Of a DNA stretch of 64,000 nucleotides, positions 14,076-24,262 are shown piece after piece. The position numbers were made by a program, and so were the translations under genes. Source of the DNA: Gaiellasilicea sp037720595 (lineage in GTDB: Bacteria; Actinomycetota; Thermoleophilia; Gaiellales; Gaiellaceae); contig JBBJLW010000008.1 of the NCBI GenBank assembly GCA_037720595.1, positions 62,001-126,000 of the forward strand, read 5' to 3'. The stretch's first letter is position 1. The number at the start of each line of letters is the position of its first letter. The notes under the pieces were generated by a model. That model saw only the letters and a list, made by a program, of their open reading frames with translations. It was not told where the DNA came from and did no database searches.

Positions 14076-15012
14076 CGAGACCGTGCGCCTCGGCGGCCGT
14101 CCGTGCAGCCGGATTCGGAACCGGAAGCGCGGCCGCCGCGCGTAACGCCGTGACGAGTGCGTCCTCGTTGGCGGGATCGACGAGGACGCCGGCGGCTTCC
14201 GGCACGAACTCGGGTGGCCCGCCGACCCGCGTCGCGACGACCGTGCGAGCCGACGCGAGCCCCTCCAGCGTCGCCTGGCCGAAGGGCTCGACGAGCGAGG
14301 GTTGGCAGAGGACGTCCGCCGCCGCGAGGTAGTCCGGTAGGAGGCCGTGCTCGACGCGGCCCGCGAGTCTGATTCCTGGGCGTCCCTCGAGCTGGGAACG
14401 CAGAGGCCCGTCGCCGACGAAGGTCAGCGTGCCCTCGCCGAGGCGTTCGAAGGCGCGTGCGAGGCGGAGGACGTTCTTGCGCTCGGTCAGGGCGCCGACA
14501 CAGAGAAAGGCGGGGTGTTCGCCGGGGGCGCGCGGCAGCGGCTCGAAGCGTTCGAGGTCGACGCCGCAGTCGATCACCTCGGTCTTGCCGCGCGCCTCTG
14601 GGACTCGCTCCTCGAGCAGCCGTCGGAGATAGTCCGAGACGGCGATCACGGCCCGAGCGCGCCGGACGACGAGTCTCGTCGCTACGCGTACCCCGGGGAT
14701 GCTGCCGATGTTCGCGACGTCCTGGCCGTGCGCTGTGACGACGAGCGGGGCCTGCGTCAAGAGCGCGCCCCAGAGCCCGGTCGGAACCAGGAAGTGCGCG
14801 TAGACGACGTCCGGGCGGAAGCGGCGTGCTGCGCGGGCGGTCGCAGCCGCGAGGCGGAGGTGGCGGAGCGGTCCGCCGGCGCGCGTATCCAGCACCGCGC
14901 GCTCGAGCGTGTGGCCGAATGACTCGAGTTCTCGCTCGAGATCCCGCACGAACACGCCGAGGTCGGGCTCGGCCGCGCTCGGATACATCTGGGAGACGAG
15001 CAGGATCCTCAC
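13999..15012 (-). CDS. GT4-family glycosyltransferase
   Basis: This 337-residue GT-B glycosyltransferase transfers a sugar from a nucleotide donor. The N-terminal Rossmann half starts RILLVSQMYPS, with VVTAHGQDV in the middle. The C-terminal donor-binding half has LCVGALTERKNV, FVGDGPL and the EX7E motif SLVEPFGQATLEGLA. It resembles teichuronic/exopolysaccharide glycosyltransferases; acceptor unknown. It follows the DUF839 gene after a terminator. Confidence 0.88.
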   Translation of the reverse strand: MRILLVSQMYPSAAEPDLGVFVRDLERELESFGHTLERAVLDTRAGGPLRHLRLAAATARAARRFRPDVVYAHFLVPTGLWGALLTQAPLVVTAHGQDVANIGSIPGVRVATRLVVRRARAVIAVSDYLRRLLEERVPEARGKTEVIDCGVDLERFEPLPRAPGEHPAFLCVGALTERKNVLRLARAFERLGEGTLTFVGDGPLRSQLEGRPGIRLAGRVEHGLLPDYLAAADVLCQPSLVEPFGQATLEGLASARTVVATRVGGPPEFVPEAAGVLVDPANEDALVTALRAAAALPVPNPAARTAAEAHGLATQARRVEAVLEQVASRSSGRGRPA

Positions 15013-15032
15013 GCGGGCTAGCTTGACGGAAA

Positions 15033-15064
15033 CGCCGGAGGGGGCTCGCAGGCCCCCTCCGGCG
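15033..15064 (-). terminator. Intrinsic terminator of the DUF839 gene
   Basis: A 13-bp perfect stem (CGCCGGAGGGGGC with its complement) and 6-nt loop lie 21 nt after the DUF839 stop. On the minus strand the stem is followed by TTTCCGTC. It separates that gene from the glycosyltransferase. Confidence 0.8.
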
Positions 15065-15084
15065 ACGCACGTGAAGCGCTCGCG

Positions 15085-16623
15085 TTACGAGGAGCGCATC
15101 AACATGAGCTGGCCGTCCTCCACCGTGTTCGGCGCAGGAGCCTTCGTCGGCGGGTGCGCCTGGACGTCGAAGAGCCAGCTGCCCTCGCCATAGAGGTCGG
15201 AGGCGTCGATGATCCCGCTCGTCTCCCAGATCCCGGGACCTACAGGCGTCCCGTCGCGGCCGGGCGGGTCGAGCTCCGCGACGCGCAGCGCCGAGGAGAC
15301 GTCGACGCCCGTTCTATCGAGATCGAAGCGCCAGATCGAGCCGTCGCGACCCTTCGCCGCCATGACCAGGCGGCTTTCGGCCGTCCCGTCCTCGTTGATC
15401 ATCAGGTACTCGTTGCTGACGTCGATGTTGTCCGGGCTGATCGCGATGTCGCCGCCGGCGGCGATCACAGTGTCGGCGTTGTACTCGACGGTCAGCGTTC
15501 CGCCCTTCGTCACGTTGCCCGGGTGGAGCTCGAGCGAGTAGAGCCGGCCGAGCACGTTGGCGCCCGCGGCACCCCCCGTGGTCACGAAGAAGTACTCGTT
15601 CCGGTTCCGGTTGTTGAAGGCGCCGTCCTCGGGCCTCGCAAAGCGAAACGCCCCGGCGGCGTCGCTTTTGGCCTCGAGCCCAGCTTCGTCGAGATCGCCG
15701 GCGTTCGGGATCAGGACCCACTCGACGTCGATCGTGCCGCTCTTGAACGTCATCTCGCTCGAGTTGGCGGAATCGGCCGGCACGAGCACGTAGAGCTCGC
15801 CGTTGTCGAGTCCGTTGCGCCGGAGAACGCCCGCACCAGACCGGCGATCCTTCTTGCCGACGTACATGTAGAGCTGGCTGTTCTCGACGGCTGCATCCTG
15901 CACGGCCGAGGGGCCGTCCTCCATGCCCATGATCAGCGTCTGGTTGCCCTGGTTCGGCTGCACGAGCGCGTTCTCCCAGGCAAAGCGGCCGAGCTTGGGC
16001 AGCGTGTAGAGGTTGTTGTCGACGATCGCGACCGCGAGGCCGCCCTTGCCGTCGAACGTGCTTGCGGGCGTTCCATCCTCCTCATTCGTGAGGTAGATGT
16101 TCCGGTCGAAGCCCTCCTCGGGGCCCGCGAGCGAGCCGGAGCAGAAGCGTGAGAACGCGCGGGTCGAGTTACCGACCGCCGCCGCAGGACCGACAAACGT
16201 GTTCTCGTTGTAGACCCAGTCGTAGGCGCGCTCACCGGAGAGGACATTCCCCCGCCCGTCGAGCGTCAGCTTCGAGACGAAGGCGCCGCGATTGAGCGGG
16301 TCGCCGATGATCGGCTCGGAGAGCGTGCCGCCGGTGGAGAGCGTTGACCCGACGAGCTCGTGGTTCATGAAGACGGTCTTTGTCCCGTCTGGATTGGCAT
16401 GCGCGCCGAGCCCGTCCGGGATCCCGACCATCTTGAACTGCTTCGCAGGCTGGCTCGTCTCGGGCACGGTGTCGCCCACCGAGAGCAGCCGTGTCGTCTG
16501 GTAACCGCCGGCGATTCCGACGGCATAGCGCTTGATGGGCTCGATCGCCGCCACCGCGACTGCGGCAAGCGACGCCACGGTGATCATGGCCGTGGCGAGC
16601 ACGACCGATCTCCTTTTCGACAC
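15085..16623 (-). CDS. Secreted PhoX-like (DUF839) protein
   Basis: This 512-residue exported protein starts at GTG with an upstream GAGGAGGA site. The signal peptide is VVLATAMITVASLAAVAVAA. DUF839/PhoX features include MNHELVGS, EEGFDR, LTNEEDG, IMGMEDG and ISPDNIDVS. The family binds Ca/Fe and includes alkaline phosphatases. Catalytic residues of PhoX itself could not be fully matched, so phosphatase activity is only possible. It is a beta-propeller-type protein. Confidence 0.75.
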   Translation of the reverse strand: MSKRRSVVLATAMITVASLAAVAVAAIEPIKRYAVGIAGGYQTTRLLSVGDTVPETSQPAKQFKMVGIPDGLGAHANPDGTKTVFMNHELVGSTLSTGGTLSEPIIGDPLNRGAFVSKLTLDGRGNVLSGERAYDWVYNENTFVGPAAAVGNSTRAFSRFCSGSLAGPEEGFDRNIYLTNEEDGTPASTFDGKGGLAVAIVDNNLYTLPKLGRFAWENALVQPNQGNQTLIMGMEDGPSAVQDAAVENSQLYMYVGKKDRRSGAGVLRRNGLDNGELYVLVPADSANSSEMTFKSGTIDVEWVLIPNAGDLDEAGLEAKSDAAGAFRFARPEDGAFNNRNRNEYFFVTTGGAAGANVLGRLYSLELHPGNVTKGGTLTVEYNADTVIAAGGDIAISPDNIDVSNEYLMINEDGTAESRLVMAAKGRDGSIWRFDLDRTGVDVSSALRVAELDPPGRDGTPVGPGIWETSGIIDASDLYGEGSWLFDVQAHPPTKAPAPNTVEDGQLMLMRSS

Positions 16624-16733
16624 AGGTTTCCTCCTCGACTGTCGTTGTCGGGCTCCCCTCGCCCCGTGGCAAGTCTCGGCCTGTCCGACGCGGCGGTGGG
16701 GTGCGGGAAGGTGAAGATCCGGTGGCGGAGCGG

Positions 16734-17114
16734 TTAGTCGCGGTCGTGCGCGCAGCCCGACGGTGGCTCTACGCCGCCAACCGTGACCCAGTACTCGGCG
16801 CCGTCGCGAAGGAGCCCGTCGTCGGTTCGCCAGAAGGCGGCCATGCGGAAGGTCGCGGTCGTTGCGACGATCTCGATCTCGGCGGCCGCGGTGTCGCCCT
16901 CGCCGACTGCCTGCAGCACCGACAGGTTGCCCGACGGCTCCGGGTAGCTGCGCTGGAACTCGATCACCGTCGCGCGGCTGGCGAGACGCTCGCGCGTCGC
17001 CGGCATCACCACGACCGCATCATCGTGCAGCAACCCCGCCGCCGCGCTCCAGTCGCGTGCCTGGTACGCCTCGTAGAGCTTTCGGACGAGCTCGGCCGCG
17101 GTCGTGGTCGCCAC
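16734..17114 (-). CDS. SnoaL-like (NTF2-fold) protein
   Basis: This 126-residue protein has the cone-shaped NTF2 fold: helix AELVRKLYEAYQARDW, then LHDDAVVVMPA and AAEIEIVATTATF with AAFWRTDDGLL. Family members are small isomerases/hydrolases or binding proteins. The GTG at 17112-17114 lies 4 nt after the stop of the mutase gene on the same strand, so it is probably co-transcribed. Ligand unknown. Confidence 0.75.
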   Translation of the reverse strand: MATTTAAELVRKLYEAYQARDWSAAAGLLHDDAVVVMPATRERLASRATVIEFQRSYPEPSGNLSVLQAVGEGDTAAAEIEIVATTATFRMAAFWRTDDGLLRDGAEYWVTVGGVEPPSGCAHDRD

Positions 17115-17118
17115 CCCG

Positions 17119-18672
<1,554 letters not shown>

Positions 18673-18695
18673 GGGGAGGATGCTAGGCGCTGCCG

Positions 18696-19352
18696 CTACA
18701 ACGCGCCGCCGGCCTGCTCGAGCGCGTCGAGCGCGATTCGCCGACCGGTGTCTATGTGGGCGCGGATCGCCGCTTGCGCCGCGGCGAGGTCGCCGGCCTC
18801 GAACGCATCCACGATCGCGCCGTGCTCGATCGCGAGATAGGAGCCCGCCTCGAGCCGGCCGCCGCGGATCACCTGCATCATCAGGTTGACGGAGAGCTCG
18901 CGGTAGAAGCGCGAAAGGAGCGCGTTGCCGGCCAGATCGACCTGGTGCTCGTGGAAGGCCGCGTTCGCGGCGTCCCATTCCTCGTGGGAGACGGCGTCGG
19001 CGGTCGATCCGAGCAGCTCGCGGAAACGCTCGAGTCCCGGCGCTGCGACGCGGCCGACAGCCGCCTCGGCCGCGTGCAGCTCGAGCGCGCGGCGAACGTC
19101 GTAGCCCTCGACGAGCGCAGCCGAGGTGAGCGGGTTCACGTAGTAGCCCCGCCGCGACTTGACCGAGAGCAGACCTTCGGAAACGAGCCGTGTGAGCGCA
19201 TGGTGAACCGGGCTACGGGAGACGCCGAGATCGGCAGCGAGCGCGTGCAGGCTGACCTTGTCGTCCGGCCCGAGCTCGCGGCGGACGAGCCTTCGCTTCA
19301 GATCCTCGTAGACCTGCTCGTTCAGGCTCGCCCGGCTCAGAGTCAACGCCAT
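18696..19352 (-). CDS. GntR-family (FCD-type) regulator
   Basis: This 218-residue regulator has an N-terminal winged helix (QVYEDLKRRLVRREL, LHALAADLGVSRSPVHHALTRL, RRGYYV) and an all-helical FCD domain (ELHAAEAA, AAFHEHQVDLAGN, IEHGAIVDAFEAGD). FCD metal-ligand positions with Asp/His are visible (NAAFHEHQ, EHGAIV). These usually sense organic acids. It is immediately upstream of the mutase and in the same direction, so it probably controls that pathway. Confidence 0.88.
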   Translation of the reverse strand: MALTLSRASLNEQVYEDLKRRLVRRELGPDDKVSLHALAADLGVSRSPVHHALTRLVSEGLLSVKSRRGYYVNPLTSAALVEGYDVRRALELHAAEAAVGRVAAPGLERFRELLGSTADAVSHEEWDAANAAFHEHQVDLAGNALLSRFYRELSVNLMMQVIRGGRLEAGSYLAIEHGAIVDAFEAGDLAAAQAAIRAHIDTGRRIALDALEQAGGAL

Positions 19353-19432
19353 CTCGCCGGGTTCCTAACATGTCAGGTTCGCCAGAGCAAACCAGGCACC
19401 GTCGAAAACAAGCACAGGGGTACGCTCCCGCG

Positions 19433-20071
19433 GTGAAGGTGTCCGCACGCCTCTTCGCCGGACTTCGCGAGCGCGCGGGCACAGGTCGCCGTGAGCTCGA
19501 GCTTCCCGCTGGGGCGACCGTTGCGGATGTCTGGGCCGCGCTCGATCTCGGCGACGAGCCGGCGGGGCTCCTCTATGCCGTCAACAAGAGCTACGCGGCG
19601 GGAGGAGCAACCCTTGCCGAGGGCGACGAGGTCGCGGTGATCCCGCCGGTCTCGGGCGGCGACTTCCGGCTCTCCACGGAGCCGCTTTCGCTCGACACGG
19701 TCGTGCGCGAGGTCGCCCGGGACGGCGCCGGCGCGATCGCCACCTTCACCGGCACGGTGCGAGAGCGCTCGCGCGAGCGGCAGGTGATCCGGCTCGAGTA
19801 CGAGGCCTACGAGGGGATGGCGGAACAGGCGATGGCCGAGCTCGCGGCCGAGCTGAAGGAGCGCTACGAGCTCTGCGAGATCGCGATCCACCATCGCACG
19901 GGCCCGGTAGAGATCGGCGAGCCGAGCGTGATGATCGCCGTGTCCGCGCCCCATCGCGCCGACGCGCTCGCCGCCTGCAAGGACGCGATCGACACGCTCA
20001 AGCAGACGGTGCCGCTCTGGAAGAAGGAGCTCTACGAAGGCGGCGAGGAGTGGGTCGGGCAGGGATCGTAA
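19433..20071 (+). CDS. MoaD-MoaE fusion (molybdopterin synthase)
   Basis: This 212-residue protein makes molybdopterin from precursor Z. Residues 1-80 are MoaD, a ubiquitin-like sulfur carrier ending in IPPVSGGD, where the GG should form the thiocarboxylate. Residues ~85-205 are MoaE (FTGTVRERSRER, HRTGPVEIGEPSV, PLWKKELYEGG). In mycobacterial MoaX the two parts are separated after GG; the same cleavage is required here. The GTG at 19433 gives the usual MoaD start. It is divergent from the GntR gene. Confidence 0.9.
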   Translation: MKVSARLFAGLRERAGTGRRELELPAGATVADVWAALDLGDEPAGLLYAVNKSYAAGGATLAEGDEVAVIPPVSGGDFRLSTEPLSLDTVVREVARDGAGAIATFTGTVRERSRERQVIRLEYEAYEGMAEQAMAELAAELKERYELCEIAIHHRTGPVEIGEPSVMIAVSAPHRADALAACKDAIDTLKQTVPLWKKELYEGGEEWVGQGS

Positions 20072-20109
20072 AGCAGGGGTTGACGCACCCTGCGAGTACC
20101 CTGGAGCCG

Positions 20110-20949
20110 ATGAGCCAGTACGACCCGTACACACCGCGCGAAGCCGAGGAGCCGCGCAGCGGCTACTCGCCGATCAAGCAGCCGCTGACCGCACGCGACA
20201 TCTTGCGCAAGCTCTGGGCTCCGATCGCTGCGGTCGGCTTCCTCTTCTGGAAGCTGAAGTTCCTCTTCGCGGCGCTCTTCAAGTTCAAGCTCTTCACCGT
20301 CGCCGGCTCGATGATCGTCTCGATCGGCGCGTATGCACTGCTCTGGGGTTGGCAGTTCGCCGTCGGCTTCGTGGTGCTCCTCTTCGTGCACGAGCTCGGG
20401 CACGTGTTCGAGGCCAAGCGCCAGGGGCTGCCGGTGTCGGCGCCGCTCTTCATCCCCTTCCTCGGCGCGCTGATCACGTTGAAGCAGCTGCCCGACGACG
20501 CCTGGGCGGAGGCGAAGGTCGCGATCGCGGGCCCGATCCTCGGCGGGCTGGGCGCCGCGGCTGTGTGGCTCGTCGGCGAGTCGACCGATTCCGAGCTGCT
20601 CGTCGCGCTCGGCTTCACCGGCTTCTTCCTCAACCTCTTCAACCTCGCCCCGATCAGCCCGCTCGACGGCGGCCGGATCGTCGCCGCGATCCATCCGGCG
20701 CTCTGGCTCGTCGGCCTCGCCGCGCTCGTCGTGCTCGCGTTCGTGGCGCCGAACCCGATCCTGATCCTGATCCTCGTCCTCGGCGGGCTCGAGTCGTGGC
20801 GGCGCTGGAGGGCTCGGAACCATCCCGAGTCCGAGGCGTACTACCGCGTCAGCCCGCGGCGCCGCGTGATCGTCGGTGTCTCGTACATCGTCCTCGCGGC
20901 GCTCCTGACCCTCGGGATGAGCGCGAGCTTCGTCGAGCGCGAGATCTAG
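20110..20949 (+). CDS. M50 site-2-type metalloprotease
   Basis: This 279-residue membrane protein has about six helices. The zinc motif HELGH lies in VLLFVHELGHVFEAK and the second ligand motif is in SPLDGGRIV. M50 proteases cleave within membranes and regulate sigma factors or membrane proteins. A PDZ domain is absent. The ATG at 20110 lies 38 nt after moaDE. The C-terminus runs into a basic segment (RRRVIVGVSY) and a last helix. Confidence 0.88.
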   Translation: MSQYDPYTPREAEEPRSGYSPIKQPLTARDILRKLWAPIAAVGFLFWKLKFLFAALFKFKLFTVAGSMIVSIGAYALLWGWQFAVGFVVLLFVHELGHVFEAKRQGLPVSAPLFIPFLGALITLKQLPDDAWAEAKVAIAGPILGGLGAAAVWLVGESTDSELLVALGFTGFFLNLFNLAPISPLDGGRIVAAIHPALWLVGLAALVVLAFVAPNPILILILVLGGLESWRRWRARNHPESEAYYRVSPRRRVIVGVSYIVLAALLTLGMSASFVEREI

Positions 20950-20958
20950 CCCCCGGTG

Positions 20959-21663
20959 ATGGACGACCGGCGAGTGCTGGAGCGGACCCACGCGGACCTC
21001 GCGAACGACGTCGCCGTGATCGCATCCGAGTTCCTCGGCGGCTTCCAGAAAGTGCTCGAGATCGACCGCCCGGCCGTCTCCATCTTCGGCTCGGCGCGCA
21101 CACCGGCCGGGACGGCGCCGTACGACGGCGCGCGCGAGACCGGGCGGCTCTTCGCGCAGGTCGGCTTCGCCGTCGTGACGGGCGGCGGGCCGGGTGTGAT
21201 GGAGGCGGCGAACCGCGGCTGCAAGGAGGGCGGAGGCCTCTCCGTCGGCTTCAACATCGCGCTCCCGCACGAGCAAGGAGTCAACCCCTACTGCGACATC
21301 GAGATGACGTTCAAGCACTTCTACGCGCGCAAGACGATGTTCGTGAAGGCGGCCGAGGGTTTCGTGATCTTCCCCGGCGGCTTCGGAACCCTGGACGAGC
21401 TGTTCGAGTCGCTGACGCTGATCCAGACCGGCAAGGTGCTCGATTTCCCGGTCGTCCTCGTCGGCTCCGACTACTGGGAGGAACTGCTCGTCTGGGTGCG
21501 CGAGGAGGCGCTCGCGGACGGGATGATCTCGCCCGAGGATCTCGACCTGCTCCACGTCACCGACGACCCAGCCGAGGCGGTGCGGCTGATCGTCGAGAGC
21601 TACGACGAGCGCTCGGCGAGCGCAACGTCGCCTCACGAGCCCGAGAAGGCCGACGCGCAGTAG
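20959..21663 (+). CDS. LOG-family protein (nucleoside monophosphate phosphoribohydrolase-like)
   Basis: This 234-residue Rossmann-fold protein has the signature PGGFGTLDELFE and GGGPGVMEAAN. LOG enzymes cleave N6-modified AMP or related nucleotides into base and ribose 5-phosphate. The N-terminal part contains VSIFGSARTP. The ATG at 20959 is used; GTG 20956 adds one residue. It starts 9 nt after the protease gene, so they are likely co-transcribed. The natural substrate in this organism is unknown. Confidence 0.88.
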   Translation: MDDRRVLERTHADLANDVAVIASEFLGGFQKVLEIDRPAVSIFGSARTPAGTAPYDGARETGRLFAQVGFAVVTGGGPGVMEAANRGCKEGGGLSVGFNIALPHEQGVNPYCDIEMTFKHFYARKTMFVKAAEGFVIFPGGFGTLDELFESLTLIQTGKVLDFPVVLVGSDYWEELLVWVREEALADGMISPEDLDLLHVTDDPAEAVRLIVESYDERSASATSPHEPEKADAQ

Positions 21664-21672
21664 GAGCGATCG

Positions 21673-22926
21673 TCAGTCCTTCCGGGCTTTCGCCTCCTTG
21701 GAGACGAGGTAGCGCGAGACCTCGTCGTAGCGGCCTCCCTGGTTCGCGAACTCGACATAGTTCCGGGCTGTCGCGAGCCATTCGAGCGTACTCGGGCGAA
21801 ACTGCCGAAGCGCGTGCTCGAAGTGTCGTTGCGCGAGCGGTGGATCGCCTCCGCTGTCGAGCGCCTCGTCGATCACCGCGTCGACAGCACGCTCGACGAC
21901 CGCGCGGAGATCGGCTCCGCTGAAGAGCGGGGTCCGCTTCGCGAGCGACTGGACGTCGATGCCCTCGTTCGGGCGCTCGCCGAGGTGCAGCGTCAGGATC
22001 TCCTCACGCGCGGCCCGATCCGGCGGGGGAACGAAGACGAGCCGGTCGAACCGGCCGGGCCGCTTCAGAGCCTCGTCGAGATCCCAGGGCGCGTTCGTGG
22101 CGGCCAGCACGAGGATGCCCTCGTTGTCGGAGCCGATCGCGTCGAGCTCCTGGAGAACCTGGTCGACGAGCGGGCGACCCGCGCTGCCGACGTGCTTCCG
22201 GCGCGCGAAGCCGATCGCGTCGAGCTCGTCGAGGAAGAGGACGCAGGGCGCAAACTGCCGTGCCTGGACGAACGCCTCGTGCAGGTTCCGCTCGGAGATC
22301 CCGAAATACGGGTCGAGGATCTCCTCGATCCGAACGTTCGAGAAGGGGAGTCCGCACTCTCCCGCAGTGGCGCGCGCCAAGAGCGTCTTGCCGCAGCCGG
22401 GCGGTCCGTAAAGGAGGATCCCGCCGCCCGCTCGCCTGCCGTATCGCTCGTAGAGATCCGGTCGCTGGTAGGGCAGCACGATAGTCCGGTTGATCGTCTT
22501 CTTCACGTCCTCGAGGCCGCCGACGTCCCGGAAGGTCGTGCGCGGATCCGACTCGAGCTCGAGCGGAGACGATGAGCCGTCCTCCTGGTCGGGCCCTTGT
22601 CGGACGAGCCGGATCGTGCCGTCGAGGCCGAGCGTCGCGTCGATCGCGGCCCGGAGCTCGGCCACGCCCTCGACGCCCGCGGCTGCCGCCCGATCGGCGT
22701 AGGTGGCGGCCCGGTCGATCCGTCCGACCTCGGCTGCGGTGCGCCCGGCTTCGAGGAGCGCGTCCGGCGGCAGCGCCTCGGCCGCGAGGAGCGCGTCGTA
22801 CTCGGCCAGCGCCTCCTCCGGCCGCTCTGCCGCGAGCAACGTCTCGGCGAGGAGCAGGCGGAGCGCATGGTTCTCGGGCGAGACGGCGAGCGCCTGCCTC
22901 AGCCCGTCGATCCGATCGTCGCTCAT
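21673..22926 (-). CDS. TPR-AAA+ ATPase
   Basis: This 417-residue protein has TPR-like N-terminal helices (residues ~5-95) and an AAA+ module: Walker A LYGPPGCGKTLLARA, Walker B VLFLDELDAIG, sensor 1 LAATN and arginine finger RPGRFDR. It resembles Cdc48/FtsH-type unfoldases without a protease domain. The ATG at 22924-22926 overlaps the stop of the upstream TPR membrane gene as ATGA, so the two form a functional pair, perhaps disassembling membrane-linked complexes. Confidence 0.85.
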   Translation of the reverse strand: MSDDRIDGLRQALAVSPENHALRLLLAETLLAAERPEEALAEYDALLAAEALPPDALLEAGRTAAEVGRIDRAATYADRAAAAGVEGVAELRAAIDATLGLDGTIRLVRQGPDQEDGSSSPLELESDPRTTFRDVGGLEDVKKTINRTIVLPYQRPDLYERYGRRAGGGILLYGPPGCGKTLLARATAGECGLPFSNVRIEEILDPYFGISERNLHEAFVQARQFAPCVLFLDELDAIGFARRKHVGSAGRPLVDQVLQELDAIGSDNEGILVLAATNAPWDLDEALKRPGRFDRLVFVPPPDRAAREEILTLHLGERPNEGIDVQSLAKRTPLFSGADLRAVVERAVDAVIDEALDSGGDPPLAQRHFEHALRQFRPSTLEWLATARNYVEFANQGGRYDEVSRYLVSKEAKARKD

Positions 22927-23789
22927 CGGATCCTCCTCTGCATCCACCAGCACGCGAGCGGGGCGATCGTCCAGCTGTAGACGATCATGAAGAGGTAGAG
23001 GAAGAGCAACGGCGCAGCGATGTACCAGAGACCCGTCGCCGAGGTGACCACGAGCAGCCCCAGGTAGACACCCCAGACCTTCAGAGGGCCGAAGCGCTGA
23101 ATCGGATAGACCGGCCATTGCAGCCAGTGGGTCAACGTCTTGTTGTGGCGAGCGACGCGGGCTGTGTCGGCGTCGGTCGGATCGAGCCTGGCGGCCTCCT
23201 CGAAATGCCGAACCGCGCGGTGGACGTTGTCGCCGTCGACCAGCAGGTTGCCGCGGAGCAGATGGCCCGTTCGATCCTCCGGCTCGACGTCGAGCAAATC
23301 GTCGGTGTACTGCTTCGCATTCTTCGTCTCACCACTCAAGTAGGCGACCTGGGCCCGCGTGCGCAGGACGCCGATCGATTCCGGGTCGAGGCCGGCGGCC
23401 CTGTCGACGAGCCGCCGCGCCTTCGTGTGCCCGCCGCCGTGGACACACGCGAGCGCGTAGTGGCAGAGCAGGGTCGGATGATCCGGCGCGAGCTCGAGAG
23501 CGGAAAGTAGGGCTTCTTCGGCCTCCTCGAGCTCGCCGAGCTCGATCAGGTTGAGGGCGAGCACGTCCAGTAGCTCCATGTGCTCGGGCTCGAGTTCGAG
23601 CCCGCGTCGCGCTGCGGCAGCCCCTTCGCTGTAGCGGTCGAGATGGTAGAGCGCCTCACCGCGGAGCGACCAGGACTCGGGCTCCTCGAAGTCGTCGGCG
23701 CCGTCGAGGGCTTCGAGCACCCGTTGCGGCTGCCCGATCGACGCGTAGTGGCGTGCCAGCTCGAGCTGCTTGCCCGCGATTTCGCTCAT
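22923..23789 (-). CDS. TPR protein with C-terminal membrane anchors
   Basis: This 288-residue protein has about seven TPR-like helical pairs (LELARHYASIGQPQRVLEAL, ALNLIELGELEEAEEALLSA-type, GHLLRGNLLVDGDNVHRAV) followed by two membrane helices (GVYLGLLVVTSATGLWYIAA, LLFLYLFMIVYSWTIAPLA). It starts at ATG 23787-23789 overlapping the upstream small membrane gene as ATGA. Probably recruits the co-encoded ATPase to the membrane; this is inference from gene order. Confidence 0.75.
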   Translation of the reverse strand: MSEIAGKQLELARHYASIGQPQRVLEALDGADDFEEPESWSLRGEALYHLDRYSEGAAAARRGLELEPEHMELLDVLALNLIELGELEEAEEALLSALELAPDHPTLLCHYALACVHGGGHTKARRLVDRAAGLDPESIGVLRTRAQVAYLSGETKNAKQYTDDLLDVEPEDRTGHLLRGNLLVDGDNVHRAVRHFEEAARLDPTDADTARVARHNKTLTHWLQWPVYPIQRFGPLKVWGVYLGLLVVTSATGLWYIAAPLLFLYLFMIVYSWTIAPLACWWMQRRIR

Positions 23790-24259
23790 GCGGACGCGGC
23801 CGCGGCTACGGCGACACCGGTGGCGACGCCGCACACGAGCGCCGTCGCGATCCCGCGAAGCCAGAGCGAGGCGTAAGCAGCCTGATCTCGACCGGCTGCG
23901 TAGACCCGGTCGGCGGGTTTCTGCAGCTCGCGCGTCGCGAGATAGCAGACGACGCCGACGACGATGACGACCAGGCGAATCGATCCGTCTGTGGCGGGGT
24001 CGATCGCGACCATGAGCAGGAGCGTAACGAGCAACCCGGCCGCGCCGATCCCGGCGATCGCCAATCGGCGCGCGTCGGAGAGCCCGAGGCGCCCGCCGTT
24101 CAGCCAGGCGATTGCCGCCGCGGCCAGCGGCCCACCGAAGAACGCGACATAGAACTGTGAGCTCAGCCGCCACGGCCTCGCAGCGCCGGGGAGGGAGTCT
24201 CGTCTGACTCCCTTGAGCGAGGGCGTGAAGAGATCGTCGTCACGGTCCTCGACGCTCAA
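23786..24259 (-). CDS. Small four-helix membrane protein
   Basis: This 157-residue protein has a charged N-terminus and four hydrophobic segments (FYVAFFGGPLAAAAIAWL, AIAGIGAAGLLVTLLLMVAI, LVVIVVGVVCYLAT, GIATALVCGVATGVAVA). No family was recognised. It is the first gene of the membrane-TPR-AAA cluster, with 4-nt overlaps throughout, so it may be the membrane subunit of that complex. Confidence 0.6.
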   Translation of the reverse strand: MSVEDRDDDLFTPSLKGVRRDSLPGAARPWRLSSQFYVAFFGGPLAAAAIAWLNGGRLGLSDARRLAIAGIGAAGLLVTLLLMVAIDPATDGSIRLVVIVVGVVCYLATRELQKPADRVYAAGRDQAAYASLWLRGIATALVCGVATGVAVAAAASA

Positions 24260-24262
24260 CGG

